Positions 1 through 5,938 of a stretch of DNA of 38,676 nucleotides are shown here, in pieces. The number at the start of each line of letters is the position of its first letter. Position 1 is the first letter of the stretch. The DNA is from a virus: positions 1-38,676 of the IMG/VR virus record IMGVR_UViG_3300045996_001824. The stretch is one strand, 5' to 3'. The translations under genes and the position numbers were made by a program. The notes below the pieces were generated by a model, which did no database searches, was not told where the DNA came from, and saw only the letters and a list, made by a program, of their open reading frames with translations.

Positions 1-34
1 TTAGCCTCTCCGGATCGTACTTGTGTTCGCTCAT
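1..34 (-). CDS. 5' end of the gene that continues at 38583-38257
   Basis: The ATG (complement of 32-34) overlaps the stop of the upstream gene in an ATGA arrangement. Only 11 codons lie here; the same bases recur at 38550-38583, where the reading frame is complete. This is a copy produced by linearising a circular sequence, not a separate gene. Confidence 0.85.
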   Translation of the reverse strand, partial: MSEHKYDPERL

Positions 35-127
35 CGCAGAGCCTCGCGAATCACGGCAAGTCGCGGTCGCAGAAACCCAACCTGCAGGGTCACGGTAGCA
101 TCATCCGGCAGGGACAGGTTTGCGACG
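1..127. repeat. Terminal direct repeat, left copy (circular-contig overlap)
   Basis: This segment is identical base for base to 38550-38676. A perfect 127-base end-to-end identity matches a common assembler k-mer length, so I read it as the overlap of a circular assembly rather than a biological terminal repeat. The operon reading leftward off position 1 continues at 38549. Confidence 0.95.
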
Positions 128-258
128 TGCTCCAGCTCGGCCAGGGCCTGCAGTGCGGCAATGCTCGGTTGGGCAGCCGGTACCTGTTCGCAGCCGTGCG
201 CCGCGTGGATATTCACGACGCCGCCAGCTTCAACAATGATTCTCGCTTCTGATGCCAT
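31..258 (-). CDS. Small hypothetical protein (75 aa), left operon
   Basis: The ATG at 258 follows a GGTGAGG ribosome-binding site. The product is mildly acidic, opens with a beta-type stretch (ASEARIIVEAGGVVNIHA) and continues as an Ala/Leu-rich helix. I do not recognise a family. The stop overlaps the next start by 4 bases (ATGA), indicating translational coupling within the long leftward operon. Confidence 0.7.
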   Translation of the reverse strand: MASEARIIVEAGGVVNIHAAHGCEQVPAAQPSIAALQALAELEHVANLSLPDDATVTLQVGFLRPRLAVIREALR

Positions 259-262
259 GTCC

Positions 263-523
263 TCACCTGTAGAGTTGTCGGCTCGCCCGGCTGCCGTACT
301 TGGGTAGACAGCCGTGGCAGTAATACGAGCCGTCCGCGACCTGCCGCGTGCCGATGCCGTGGCAGCTCGCGCATCTGTGCTGGCGCACCCGTCGCGCTGT
401 CGTGCGGGGCTCCGTCGTGCCGCTGCGGTGACTCAAGCGACCACGTCGCTCCTGGTGCGGGCACCCTGGGACTACGCAGTACCCCGGCGCAAAAGCATGT
501 TCGCAGCGTGGCGTCCTGTTCAT
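263..523 (-). CDS. Cys/His-rich small protein, putative zinc-binding (86 aa)
   Basis: Two Cys clusters are visible: an N-terminal CEHAF..YCVVPGC group and a C-terminal CASCHGIG...YYCHGC group at about residues 51-72, shaped like a CxxC...CxxC zinc ribbon. The middle is basic (Arg-rich). It may bind nucleic acid or protein through a zinc knuckle, but no specific function can be assigned. The start overlaps the stop of the large upstream gene (520). Confidence 0.65.
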   Translation of the reverse strand: MNRTPRCEHAFAPGYCVVPGCPHQERRGRLSHRSGTTEPRTTARRVRQHRCASCHGIGTRQVADGSYYCHGCLPKYGSRASRQLYR

Positions 524-1638
524 GCTCGCCCGTCATCCTCGGGGCTCGGCGGCTCCTCGTCTTCGGGCGGGTCCGTGAACGAGTCCACAGCATCGGGCTT
601 GTGCTTCTCCTCCAGCTTCGCGAGCTGGCGGTCGCAGCGCGCCCATATCTTCGAGATGGCCTTGAACTCGGGACCCGAGAGGATGCGCCGCGTCGGGCCA
701 GCCTCCTGCATGTCCCGCGTGAGCTGCGATGGCTTGCCGCGGCTGCCGAGCTCGGCGCGGGCACGGACCACGTCATCGTAGCTCTTGGCGTACGTGATGG
801 TTTTCTCGATGTCAGCGAGGCGCTTCTCCAGCGAGCCGAACGAAAGCGGACCGTCAACGCCTGGTGGTCCTCCGTGGAATTCCGGCTCCTCGTCGCCCAT
901 TATCTCCTCAGCAACCGAGGGGGCGCCGGCGCGCGTCGGTCGGCTCGCTTGGGGAGCGTGCTCCTCGCCAGCGCTCGGCAGGTCCTCCAGGTCCTGGGTG
1001 AAGATGTCTGATGCCGCGGTCACATTGAGCACGGCGGCGATAAGGGCTCGCTTGGTGCCCATCTTCAGCACGGTGTTGTACGTGTCCGGCACATCGGGGT
1101 TTGCGACCCGTCCGACCGATTGCCCTTCGATGCTCTGGTCCCCGTCTCGGAACGTAGCGCCGCAGCCATCAATCTTGCGCCAGCAGTACCAGCCGCTGTC
1201 CTTGCTCTTGCGGATGGTCTCTTTGTCGCACTTGGGGCACTTCCGATCGCCCTTGCGGTAGGCGTACTTGCTCTCTCGGGTGGAGCAGCTGCCGAGCCCT
1301 GAGCCGCGCCGTTGTCCCGTCGGGGAGTGGAACAGGACGCAGCGGACCATGATGGTCAGGTGGTCGCCGTCCCGCGTCTGCTCCATGACCTCGTACTCGG
1401 GGTCGAGCCGGAACAGCAGGCACAGCTTCTCTGCGCCAGGCTTGAGCAGGGTCGGCTTCGACTTCGTGCCCGGGATGACGCCGTAGTGCTCGCCGTCCTT
1501 CATCAGGGCTTGCATCACCTCTTGGACCTTGCGGACTTGCGCAATCAAGTCCTCCACGGTGAGCTCGCCCTCAGCGGCGGGCCGCGCCAACGTGGTGACG
1601 TTACTTGGTGTCGTTGCTAGGGCTTGGGCTTGGGTCAT
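520..1638 (-). CDS. Conserved phage protein with Cys4 insert (372 aa), candidate recombination or replication accessory protein
   Basis: This is the largest gene of the left operon. A conserved core (about residues 40-230) contains a stretch opening GEHYGVIPGTKSKPTLLKPG, then SCSTRESKYAYR, a CPKC...C...C zinc-binding insert, and NTVLKMGTKRALIAAVLNVT. I recall this combination from many phage and prophage proteins of undefined role, often near recombination or replication genes. A link to single-strand annealing proteins is a guess. The C-terminal third is charged and acidic with coiled-coil character. The ATG at 1638 is preferred to 1707 because the upstream residues are low-complexity and would overlap the neighbouring gene more deeply; the preferred start still overlaps it by 38 bases. 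Confidence 0.8.
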   Translation of the reverse strand: MTQAQALATTPSNVTTLARPAAEGELTVEDLIAQVRKVQEVMQALMKDGEHYGVIPGTKSKPTLLKPGAEKLCLLFRLDPEYEVMEQTRDGDHLTIMVRCVLFHSPTGQRRGSGLGSCSTRESKYAYRKGDRKCPKCDKETIRKSKDSGWYCWRKIDGCGATFRDGDQSIEGQSVGRVANPDVPDTYNTVLKMGTKRALIAAVLNVTAASDIFTQDLEDLPSAGEEHAPQASRPTRAGAPSVAEEIMGDEEPEFHGGPPGVDGPLSFGSLEKRLADIEKTITYAKSYDDVVRARAELGSRGKPSQLTRDMQEAGPTRRILSGPEFKAISKIWARCDRQLAKLEEKHKPDAVDSFTDPPEDEEPPSPEDDGRA

Positions 1639-1810
1639 CGGTAATCTCGACGGTTCGGAAGCGCCGCGACTCGCGGCAGATTCGGCTGAGCTGGGCATGC
1701 ACGGCATGCAGCTCGGACTCGGACGGCAGCCTCAGCGCAGGGTCCAGGTGCACCCGCGTAGCCACGCGACCGGTTAGGGAGGCCTCGAGTTGGGCAGTGA
1801 GGTCAGACAT
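1601..1810 (-). CDS. Small helical hypothetical protein (69 aa)
   Basis: The ATG at 1810 starts MSDLTAQLEASL and overlaps the preceding gene's stop by 8 bases. The product is mostly helical with an HAVHAQLSRICRESRRFRTVEI segment. I do not recognise a family. Its tail overlaps the next start (1638). Upstream in-frame codons to 1888 are Ser/Arg low-complexity and antisense-like, so I leave them out. Confidence 0.6.
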   Translation of the reverse strand: MSDLTAQLEASLTGRVATRVHLDPALRLPSESELHAVHAQLSRICRESRRFRTVEITDDPSPSPSNDTK

Positions 1811-2087
1811 TCGGATGCTCCGGGAGCTCGAACCAGAAAAGGACTGCCTCCGGTTCCCATTGAAGAAACTCGTGGTCGTTGTTCTCATCGAAGCTGATCG
1901 AGGTCACGTCCAGCCACGTCTCGCGGCCGTCGCGGGTTGCTCGGAAACCGAAGCACTTGACGAGGTCCTGGCGCTTCCCGCGACCGCTGCAGTCGGCAAG
2001 GAACGGAACCATCGCGTTGTCTGATCCCGGGGTGGACTCGATATAGAGTTTCGGCAGTCGCTCGGAACACCTGATCCAGTCGCCCAT
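1803..2087 (-). CDS. DUF551-like small protein (94 aa)
   Basis: Begins MGDWIRCSERLPK and ends in an aromatic WFELPEHPNV tail, the bracketing pattern I know from DUF551-type phage proteins (W-I-x-x-x-x-R-L-P at the start, W/F-x-x-L-P-x-x-P at the end). Function unknown. The second of two tandem ATGs (2087) is chosen because it sits 5 bases from a GGGAGG ribosome-binding site; the first would leave only 2 bases. Confidence 0.7.
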   Translation of the reverse strand: MGDWIRCSERLPKLYIESTPGSDNAMVPFLADCSGRGKRQDLVKCFGFRATRDGRETWLDVTSISFDENNDHEFLQWEPEAVLFWFELPEHPNV

Positions 2088-2335
2088 CATCGCCTCCCAA
2101 AGATTCGTTGCAGCAGACTCGGTGTTTGCGCCGGCACATGGCCACGGCGGCAGGGTTCGCAGCAGTTGCAGCCGCACTTGCTGGCGCGAGCACGTGGCCC
2201 GGTGTCGTCCTCCACCATCTCGCCTGCAGCCTTGCCGAGCATAAAAGCCTCGTGCAGGCCGAACGTCAGCGAGTGGTCACCGTTTCGGATTGCGGCCTCA
2301 ATCTGGTCTAGCCGCGTGTGTTGGCGCCCGTTCAT
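2087..2335 (-). CDS. Small protein with Cys cluster (82 aa)
   Basis: The N-terminal half looks helical (LDQIEAAIRNGDHSLTFGLHEAFMLGKAAGEM). The C-terminal half carries KCGCNCCEPCRRGH, a dense Cys/His group that could hold a metal. Start and stop each touch the neighbours' codons. No recognised family. Confidence 0.65.
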   Translation of the reverse strand: MNGRQHTRLDQIEAAIRNGDHSLTFGLHEAFMLGKAAGEMVEDDTGPRARASKCGCNCCEPCRRGHVPAQTPSLLQRIFGRR

Positions 2336-2649
2336 TCGGCATCCTCTGGGAGTCCGCCTTCGCTAAGAAAATCGCGGAACTGGGGCAGGGTGCGTTCAGC
2401 GTCGAATAGCCATTCTTCCTCATCCGGGTTCAGGTCCAGATGCTTTGCGGCTCTGCCTGGCACGTCGAAGGTTTGAGCTTCGTCGTTTTCGCGCCGCACG
2501 GAGGCGAATGCCCGCTCTTCAGCGGTCCCGAACAGCCACAGCGTGTGCCCAGCGAGGCAGCATGTAGTGCCGCACCAGAATTCTTGGTCCCATTGACTCG
2601 GGTTGGCCTCAATGCGCTCCAATACCGCGGCGAATCGCTTCTTGTTCAT
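2332..2649 (-). CDS. Conserved phage protein with C-G-x-x-C-C-x-A-G-H motif (105 aa), paralogue A
   Basis: The N-terminus MNKKRFAAVLERIEANPSQW and the motif WCGTTCCLAGHT match a small conserved phage/prophage family of unknown function. The Cys/Cys-Cys/His arrangement suggests a metal or redox site. A second copy of the family lies in the same operon at 3615-3941, sharing the start (RFAAVL-x-x-IEANP-x-QWDQ), the CG-x-x-CC-x-AGHT motif and a WLF...DFRQ/RDFL-type end. The C-terminal half has diverged more. The pair is a duplication inside the operon. Confidence 0.75.
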   Translation of the reverse strand: MNKKRFAAVLERIEANPSQWDQEFWCGTTCCLAGHTLWLFGTAEERAFASVRRENDEAQTFDVPGRAAKHLDLNPDEEEWLFDAERTLPQFRDFLSEGGLPEDAE

Positions 2650-2918
2650 GACTCGATGTCACCTTCCGGCAGCGCCGCCGCGTACATCTCCAACGACTGA
2701 GCAGGCTTCCCCAGGGCGAATTGGATTAGCGCCTGGCGGTGCCGCGGATACGACACCTCGCGCGCCCAGAAGCCGTATCTCCGGTCGACGATGCCCCGCC
2801 ATGCTGACAGGGCCTGATGCAGCAGCGTTGCCGCGACTGCTCGGTCCTCGCGCGGCCGCACCAGCGTCGGCTCATCGAACAGGTCCGCCGGCAGCGGGAT
2901 GCCTTGTAGGGTGTTCAT
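2646..2918 (-). CDS. Hypothetical protein (90 aa), left operon
   Basis: The ATG at 2918 (MNTLQGIPLPADLFDEP) overlaps the upstream stop by 4 bases, so I prefer it to the in-frame 2981, whose extra residues read like antisense. The product has a helical middle (ATLLHQALSAWRGIVDRRYGFWAREV). No family recognised. Confidence 0.65.
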   Translation of the reverse strand: MNTLQGIPLPADLFDEPTLVRPREDRAVAATLLHQALSAWRGIVDRRYGFWAREVSYPRHRQALIQFALGKPAQSLEMYAAALPEGDIES

Positions 2919-3115
2919 TCGAACACCATCCCGCGGTCGTAGGAGACAACGCGCCAGCGGACACTCGGATCCTCGAGCCACCGCTCACGAGCACACTCGC
3001 GAGCATGCTCGATGTCCTGGAAAGTCAGGACTCCCCTGGCACCCGACCACTTGCTCCAGTTCCAGCCACCCGTCGGATCCGGACTGGTGTATTCGACGAC
3101 AAACAGCTTGTTCAT
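2915..3115 (-). CDS. Hypothetical protein (66 aa), left operon
   Basis: A short Trp-rich protein: MNKLFVVEYTSPDP, then WNWSKWSGARGVLTF and RWRVVSYDRGMVFE. It looks like a compact beta-alpha-beta fold of the kind found in small phage early proteins. Coupled by 4-base overlaps on both sides. Function not assignable. Confidence 0.65.
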   Translation of the reverse strand: MNKLFVVEYTSPDPTGGWNWSKWSGARGVLTFQDIEHARECARERWLEDPSVRWRVVSYDRGMVFE

Positions 3116-3618
3116 CGCGGCACCTGAGTCGGCAGGTTGTCTTCAAACCCGTAGTCGGCCAGGTCGTTGATGGCCCGGGTGATCTCGCACAGCGCAGTCG
3201 ACGCACCGTGGTACCAGCGGCCACGCGGATACCGCTGCGTCAGATGCAGCAGCAGGGACTCGGACTCTTCCAAGTCGGCACGCAGTTGCGTCTGCTTGTC
3301 GCGAGGCTTGCGCAGGCACGCAGTCAGTGGCGGACCCATGCATCCGTCCTCGAAGCAGAGCCCTGGCGCCGGGTGGTCCGTCTCCCGTAGGCACGAGCAC
3401 TCCGAGTAGCTTGGCCCCTCGTCGCCACCCCACCAGACGAGCTCGCCGGTGTTGTTGCAGGTCTCGCAGGTCGGGCGCCTGCCGAACACCGCAGTGCACG
3501 GCGCCGACACAAACAGCTGGAACGGCAGCGGCGTCAGCGTGGTTTCGGTCGGAGCCTCGTCGGTCCGGAACGAGTCCAGCTCGCAGAGGCCACCGGGGAA
3601 CGCGAGAGCGGCGGTCAT
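3112..3618 (-). CDS. Hypothetical protein with Cys-rich zinc-knuckle-like centre (168 aa)
   Basis: The central region carries CETCNNTGELVWWGG...ECSC, resembling a DnaJ-type CxxCxxxG zinc knuckle with a CxC partner, then further Cys at CFEDGC. The C-terminal 60 residues are helical with an Arg/Leu-rich stretch. The ATG at 3618 overlaps the upstream stop; three earlier in-frame residues are less likely. It could contact nucleic acid or another protein through zinc, but no family is recognised. Confidence 0.65.
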   Translation of the reverse strand: MTAALAFPGGLCELDSFRTDEAPTETTLTPLPFQLFVSAPCTAVFGRRPTCETCNNTGELVWWGGDEGPSYSECSCLRETDHPAPGLCFEDGCMGPPLTACLRKPRDKQTQLRADLEESESLLLHLTQRYPRGRWYHGASTALCEITRAINDLADYGFEDNLPTQVPR

Positions 3619-3941
3619 CGGGCGCACGCTCCGTCGGTGGCCAAGAACTGGCGGAAGTCATCGACACTCCGCATGCCGCCGAACAGCCAATAGGCCTCGC
3701 TGTCCGAGAGCTCCAGAGCCTTCGTCGCAAGCGACTGAACTATTGCCTGAACTTTGAAGTAATCCGCGTTGTCCTCGACATCGAACGAGTACTCGGTTTC
3801 GAACACGCGAGCGCCGAGCCCGAACATCGCTGCTGTGTGACCGGCAAAGCAGCAGGATGACCCGCACCACTCGGACTGATCCCACTGTTCTGGGTTGGCC
3901 TCGATGTGAGCCAGGACGGCGGCAAACCTCTCGCGGTTCAC
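3615..3941 (-). CDS. Conserved phage protein with C-G-x-x-C-C-x-A-G-H motif (108 aa), paralogue B
   Basis: GTG start (VNRERFAAVLAHIEANPEQW) overlapping the upstream stop. The motif WCGSSCCFAGHT and the C-terminal YWLFGGMRSVDDFRQFL match paralogue A at 2332-2649. The central segment is longer and different from A, so the copies are old or fast-evolving. Function unknown; the fixed Cys-Cys and His suggest a metal site. Confidence 0.75.
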   Translation of the reverse strand: MNRERFAAVLAHIEANPEQWDQSEWCGSSCCFAGHTAAMFGLGARVFETEYSFDVEDNADYFKVQAIVQSLATKALELSDSEAYWLFGGMRSVDDFRQFLATDGACAR

Positions 3942-4123
3942 GACGCCCTCGCTTGGCCAAGCCACCGCTCGAGCCCCGACAACGCGCCCTCCAGAGAACG
4001 CGTCGTGTCTGCCAGCCCGGGCCGCTCCTCAGCTGGCGTTCCCGTCGTCTCTATGGTCTCCGGACGTGCTGACTCGTCCGTCTCGTGATGCACGATCACG
4101 AGCAGTGTTGTTGTGCGGCGCAA
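3938..4123 (-). CDS. First gene of the leftward early operon, hypothetical (61 aa)
   Basis: TTG start at 4123, chosen because AAAGGAG (complement of 4129-4135) lies 5 bases upstream and no in-frame ATG exists nearby. The product starts MRRTTTLLVIVHHETDESAR and ends with a helix. As the promoter-proximal gene of an operator-controlled operon it is probably expressed very early. Family not recognised. Confidence 0.65.
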   Translation of the reverse strand: MRRTTTLLVIVHHETDESARPETIETTGTPAEERPGLADTTRSLEGALSGLERWLGQARAS

Positions 4124-4162
4124 GGCGACTCCTTTCGGCTGCTCTCAGTGAGCAGCTCTGAC

Positions 4163-4176
4163 CTTAGGTATCTAAG
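4163..4176. promoter_or_regulatory. Repressor operator L1 (CTTAGGTATCTAAG)
   Basis: Perfect 5-bp inverted arms CTTAG/CTAAG around GTAT; with flanking bases the palindrome extends to CCTTAG/CTAAGG (4162-4177). The identical 14-mer occurs twice more between the two HTH genes. Confidence 0.75.
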
Positions 4177-4180
4177 GCCT

Positions 4181-4194
4181 CTTAGGAATCTAAG
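4181..4194. promoter_or_regulatory. Repressor operator L2 (CTTAGGAATCTAAG)
   Basis: Same arms as the other three operators, with one change in the spacer (GAAT for GTAT). Its centre lies 18 bp from that of L1, the same spacing as between R1 and R2. Confidence 0.72.
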
Positions 4195-4277
4195 CAACTA
4201 GAAAGCGACAGGGCCGTCCACTTTTCTAAGGGCGGACCTGTCTGCCTTAACTCGAGACAAGGCTCGCCCGTTTCGGT

Positions 4278-4309
4278 TGTGTGACCAAAGACTACAAAAC
4301 CGTCACACA
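4278..4309. repeat. 8-bp inverted repeat TGTGTGAC-N16-GTCACACA
   Basis: A perfect inverted repeat in the 380-bp stretch (4124-4503) between the leftward early operon and the repressor gene. No T-run follows, so it is not an obvious terminator. It could be a site for a second regulator or a hairpin in the leader of a transcript entering from the repressor side. Apart from the operators, promoter and this repeat, the stretch up to 4362 shows nothing I can name. Confidence 0.5.
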
Positions 4310-4362
4310 CGGGTGTTTCACTGCCCGGTTTTCGCCATGCGCGGCGTACAACGCAAAGTCAA

Positions 4363-4626
4363 ATGCTGGGCGTTGTTGAGGGCAACGAGCTGCGGCTGTA
4401 CCGCAGACTCGCGGGGCAGCTCGTCTACTGGCGGACCGTGACCGGGGGTGCTGCCGAGCTCGCTAGAGCGCTCGAGACGGCGCGGGAGCTGACGGAGCTA
4501 GCCTCAGAGCTGGGAGGCTGGGCGAATGCGCTCGGCCTCGGCCTCTATCCGACGAAACCAGTACATGCGTCCCGGGTCCCGCCCCGGATCCTCCCTGAGG
4601 ACGAGCTGGATGGCGGCCTCGGGTAG
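4363..4626 (+). CDS. Possible small protein converging on the repressor gene (87 aa)
   Basis: The frame begins MLGVVEGNELRLYRRLAGQLVYWRTVTGG and uses GC-rich third positions like a real gene, and its first 47 codons lie outside any other gene. Its last 123 bases are antisense to the repressor 3' end, and no convincing ribosome-binding site is visible. It may be a genuine small gene or chance; nothing in the product is recognisable. Confidence 0.3.
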   Translation: MLGVVEGNELRLYRRLAGQLVYWRTVTGGAAELARALETARELTELASELGGWANALGLGLYPTKPVHASRVPPRILPEDELDGGLG

Positions 4627-4932
4627 CTGCAGGTTTCGGGCTGCCTGGATGGCCCAAGCCCGCTCTACATACACGTCCACCAGGGGCGGCTCGTCGCCCT
4701 CCTCCCCAAGTAGCATCCCCACCGGGACAGCCAGGAGCGTTGCGATCTGCCGCGCCGTCTTACCCCTCACGGATGAGGCGGGGTCGCGGTCCGTGCGCTG
4801 CCGCAGCTCGCCGATGTAGCCGTTGCTGAGGCCGGCCTGCTCGAGGAAGTCCGTACGCGAATTGAAGCGCCCGGCCCTGACGGCCTCGTCAATCAGGCGC
4901 AGCATTCGGTCGAGTACGGATTCCTGCGACAT
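4504..4932 (-). CDS. HTH transcriptional repressor, CI-like (142 aa)
   Basis: Residues about 24-70 form a Cro/C1-type helix-turn-helix (SRTDFLEQAGLSNGYIGELRQ ... KTARQIATLLAVPVGMLLGEE). The C-terminal 60 residues are helical and acidic, with no LexA/S24 protease domain, so induction would have to use something other than RecA-stimulated self-cleavage. The ATG at 4932 is preferred over TTG at 4971, whose extra residues look untranslated. The gene diverges from the Cro-like gene across two operators, the classic position of a lysogeny repressor. Confidence 0.8.
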   Translation of the reverse strand: MSQESVLDRMLRLIDEAVRAGRFNSRTDFLEQAGLSNGYIGELRQRTDRDPASSVRGKTARQIATLLAVPVGMLLGEEGDEPPLVDVYVERAWAIQAARNLQLPEAAIQLVLREDPGRDPGRMYWFRRIEAEAERIRPASQL

Positions 4933-4990
4933 CTGAGAGGAGATTCCAGCGCTGGACAAGAAAAAGAGCAACGGCTCGCCTGTTTAGCTA

Positions 4991-5019
4991 TTGCTTAGGT
5001 ATCTAAGATGGCTTAGGTA
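4991..5019 (+). promoter_or_regulatory. Rightward early promoter (PR-like)
   Basis: TTGCTT (4991-4996), 17 bases, TAGGTA (5014-5019): the same boxes and spacing as the leftward promoter. Transcription should start at about 5026-5027, exactly at the GTG of the Cro-like gene. Both boxes overlap operators. Confidence 0.6.
4994..5007. promoter_or_regulatory. Repressor operator R1 (CTTAGGTATCTAAG)
   Basis: Identical to L1, overlapping the end of the -35 box of the rightward promoter. Confidence 0.78.
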
Positions 5020-5025
5020 TCTAAG
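5012..5025. promoter_or_regulatory. Repressor operator R2 (CTTAGGTATCTAAG)
   Basis: Identical to R1 and L1, centred 18 bp from R1 and covering the -10 box. A further half-site CTAAG lies at 5039-5043 just inside the Cro-like gene. Confidence 0.78.
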
Positions 5026-5026
5026 G

Positions 5027-5287
5027 GTGAGTGCTCTGCTAAGACTTGAACAGGCGATCGTGGCCCGCGGCAAGACGAAGTCCGCAGTCGCGAAAAGCGT
5101 TGGGCTTTCGAGCGGCTACATGACGTGGCTTTTCTCGAACCCGACTCATGAGCCCCGCCGGGCGACCCTAGAGCTGTTCGCCGAGGAGCTGAAGGTGCCG
5201 AAGGTTTGGCTCCTCCTAGGAGAGGGGGAGCTGCCGGACTTCCTCCAAGAGGAGCCAGCTCCGAAGCGCCGGAAGGTCGCACGCTGA
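5027..5287 (+). CDS. Cro-like HTH regulator (86 aa), probably translated from a leaderless mRNA
   Basis: An HTH of the Cro/C1 type spans about residues 8-55 (EQAIVARGKTKSAVAKSVGLS, then GYMTWLFSNP and LELFAEELKVPKVWLLLGEG), followed by a short basic tail (PKRRKVAR). A start at 4991 would translate the operators themselves (a repeated LRYLR), so the GTG at 5027 is chosen. It sits where the PR-like transcript should begin and has no usable upstream ribosome-binding site, implying leaderless translation. By position it is the antagonist of the leftward repressor. Confidence 0.78.
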   Translation: MSALLRLEQAIVARGKTKSAVAKSVGLSSGYMTWLFSNPTHEPRRATLELFAEELKVPKVWLLLGEGELPDFLQEEPAPKRRKVAR

Positions 5288-5550
5288 TGGAAGCGCCGCG
5301 GTTGTTTGGGCGGCCTGCGCGCTGGAGCGCGCGTCTACGCTGCTGGCGTTGGCGGATGGATCCGCTGACAGCCTGCGCGTACCAAAGCCCCACCGGACAG
5401 TGGTGGATTAGCGGGGCAATCAACTCGTTCCACGTTGCGAGCCGGGCGCATGCGGACATCGCGCGGGCAACGAAGGAGCTTGAAACGCACCTGGTGTCGC
5501 TCAACCGGCGACTGTCACGGCTTATCGGAAAGGCTTCGAAGGATGGCTGA
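5287..5550 (+). CDS. Small hypothetical protein downstream of the Cro-like gene (87 aa)
   Basis: The ATG at 5287 overlaps the Cro-like stop (TGATG), so the two are co-translated. The N-terminus is strongly basic and Trp/Arg-rich (RPARWSARLRCWRWRMD). The middle (YQSPTGQWWISGAINSFHVASRAH) looks beta-structured and the end is a helix. It occupies the place of a CII-type gene, but no HTH is evident and I do not assign that role. Confidence 0.6.
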   Translation: MEAPRLFGRPARWSARLRCWRWRMDPLTACAYQSPTGQWWISGAINSFHVASRAHADIARATKELETHLVSLNRRLSRLIGKASKDG

Positions 5551-5551
5551 C

Positions 5552-5815
5552 TCACAGGTCGTACTTGTTGGCTGTTGGAGTCGACTGCTGTTCGCGGTGC
5601 CGGCAGTGCACGATCAGCTCGTAGCGTTGTCGCGCCGTATCCAGCCCAGCACGGTCCTGCACATCGAAGCCGTTTCGGCAGATGCGCGCGGCGGCGCGGT
5701 AGCACTCGGCGAGCTCGCCTCTGCACTGGATGGAGAATGTCCGCGGCCCGATGCGCTCCGAGTAACCCCCGTGGCATCCGAGCAGAATCGCCGCGGCAAG
5801 AAAGAGCAATCGCAT
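5552..5815 (-). CDS. Small lipoprotein on the minus strand, candidate lysogenic-conversion gene (87 aa)
   Basis: The ATG at 5815 follows GGGAG and opens a lipoprotein signal, MRLLFLAAAILLGC, with lipobox LLGC and acylated Cys at residue 14. The mature part contains CRGELAECYRAAARICRNGFDV...VHC, a Cys pattern I know from small bacterial envelope lipoproteins. It lies opposite to the surrounding rightward genes, is co-oriented with the repressor, and its 3' end almost touches the converging gene. Phage lipoproteins in such a place often alter the lysogen surface or exclude superinfecting phages; that role is inferred, not shown. Confidence 0.7.
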   Translation of the reverse strand: MRLLFLAAAILLGCHGGYSERIGPRTFSIQCRGELAECYRAAARICRNGFDVQDRAGLDTARQRYELIVHCRHREQQSTPTANKYDL

Positions 5816-5858
5816 CAGCTCCCATGCTCGCAACGCGACGCGTCCGCCGCAACTGAAC

Positions 5859-5877
5859 GGGGTATCACCCCTTTTTT
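5859..5877 (+). terminator. Intrinsic terminator (GGGGT-ATC-ACCCC-TTTTTT)
   Basis: A 5-bp perfect stem with a 3-base loop followed by six T on the plus strand. It would end rightward transcripts from the Cro-like operon after they pass antisense through the lipoprotein gene. The next rightward gene starts at 5939, so the integration and replication genes need antitermination or their own promoter. The stem is short, so termination may be partial. Confidence 0.7.
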
Positions 5878-5938
5878 AACCTATAGCGTGGCATTCCGCT
5901 GCGCGTGGTTGAATGTCGCACATCAGGGTGCGGCGTAA

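Larger units (their letters stand above)
4162..4197 (-). promoter_or_regulatory. Leftward early promoter (PL-like), overlapped by two operators
   Basis: On the minus strand TTGCTT (complement of 4192-4197) is followed after exactly 17 bases by TAGATA (complement of 4169-4174). Transcription would start near 4162, leaving about 38 bases of leader before the TTG at 4123. Both promoter boxes overlap operator sequence, so repressor binding should block polymerase. The rightward promoter at 4991-5019 has the same geometry. Confidence 0.6.

Noticed and set aside
5013-5852. 279-codon minus-strand frame across the Cro-like operon and lipoprotein gene
   Set aside because: Low-complexity Arg/Ser/Ala product; the lipoprotein frame and the Cro-like frame both have clear motifs and starts.
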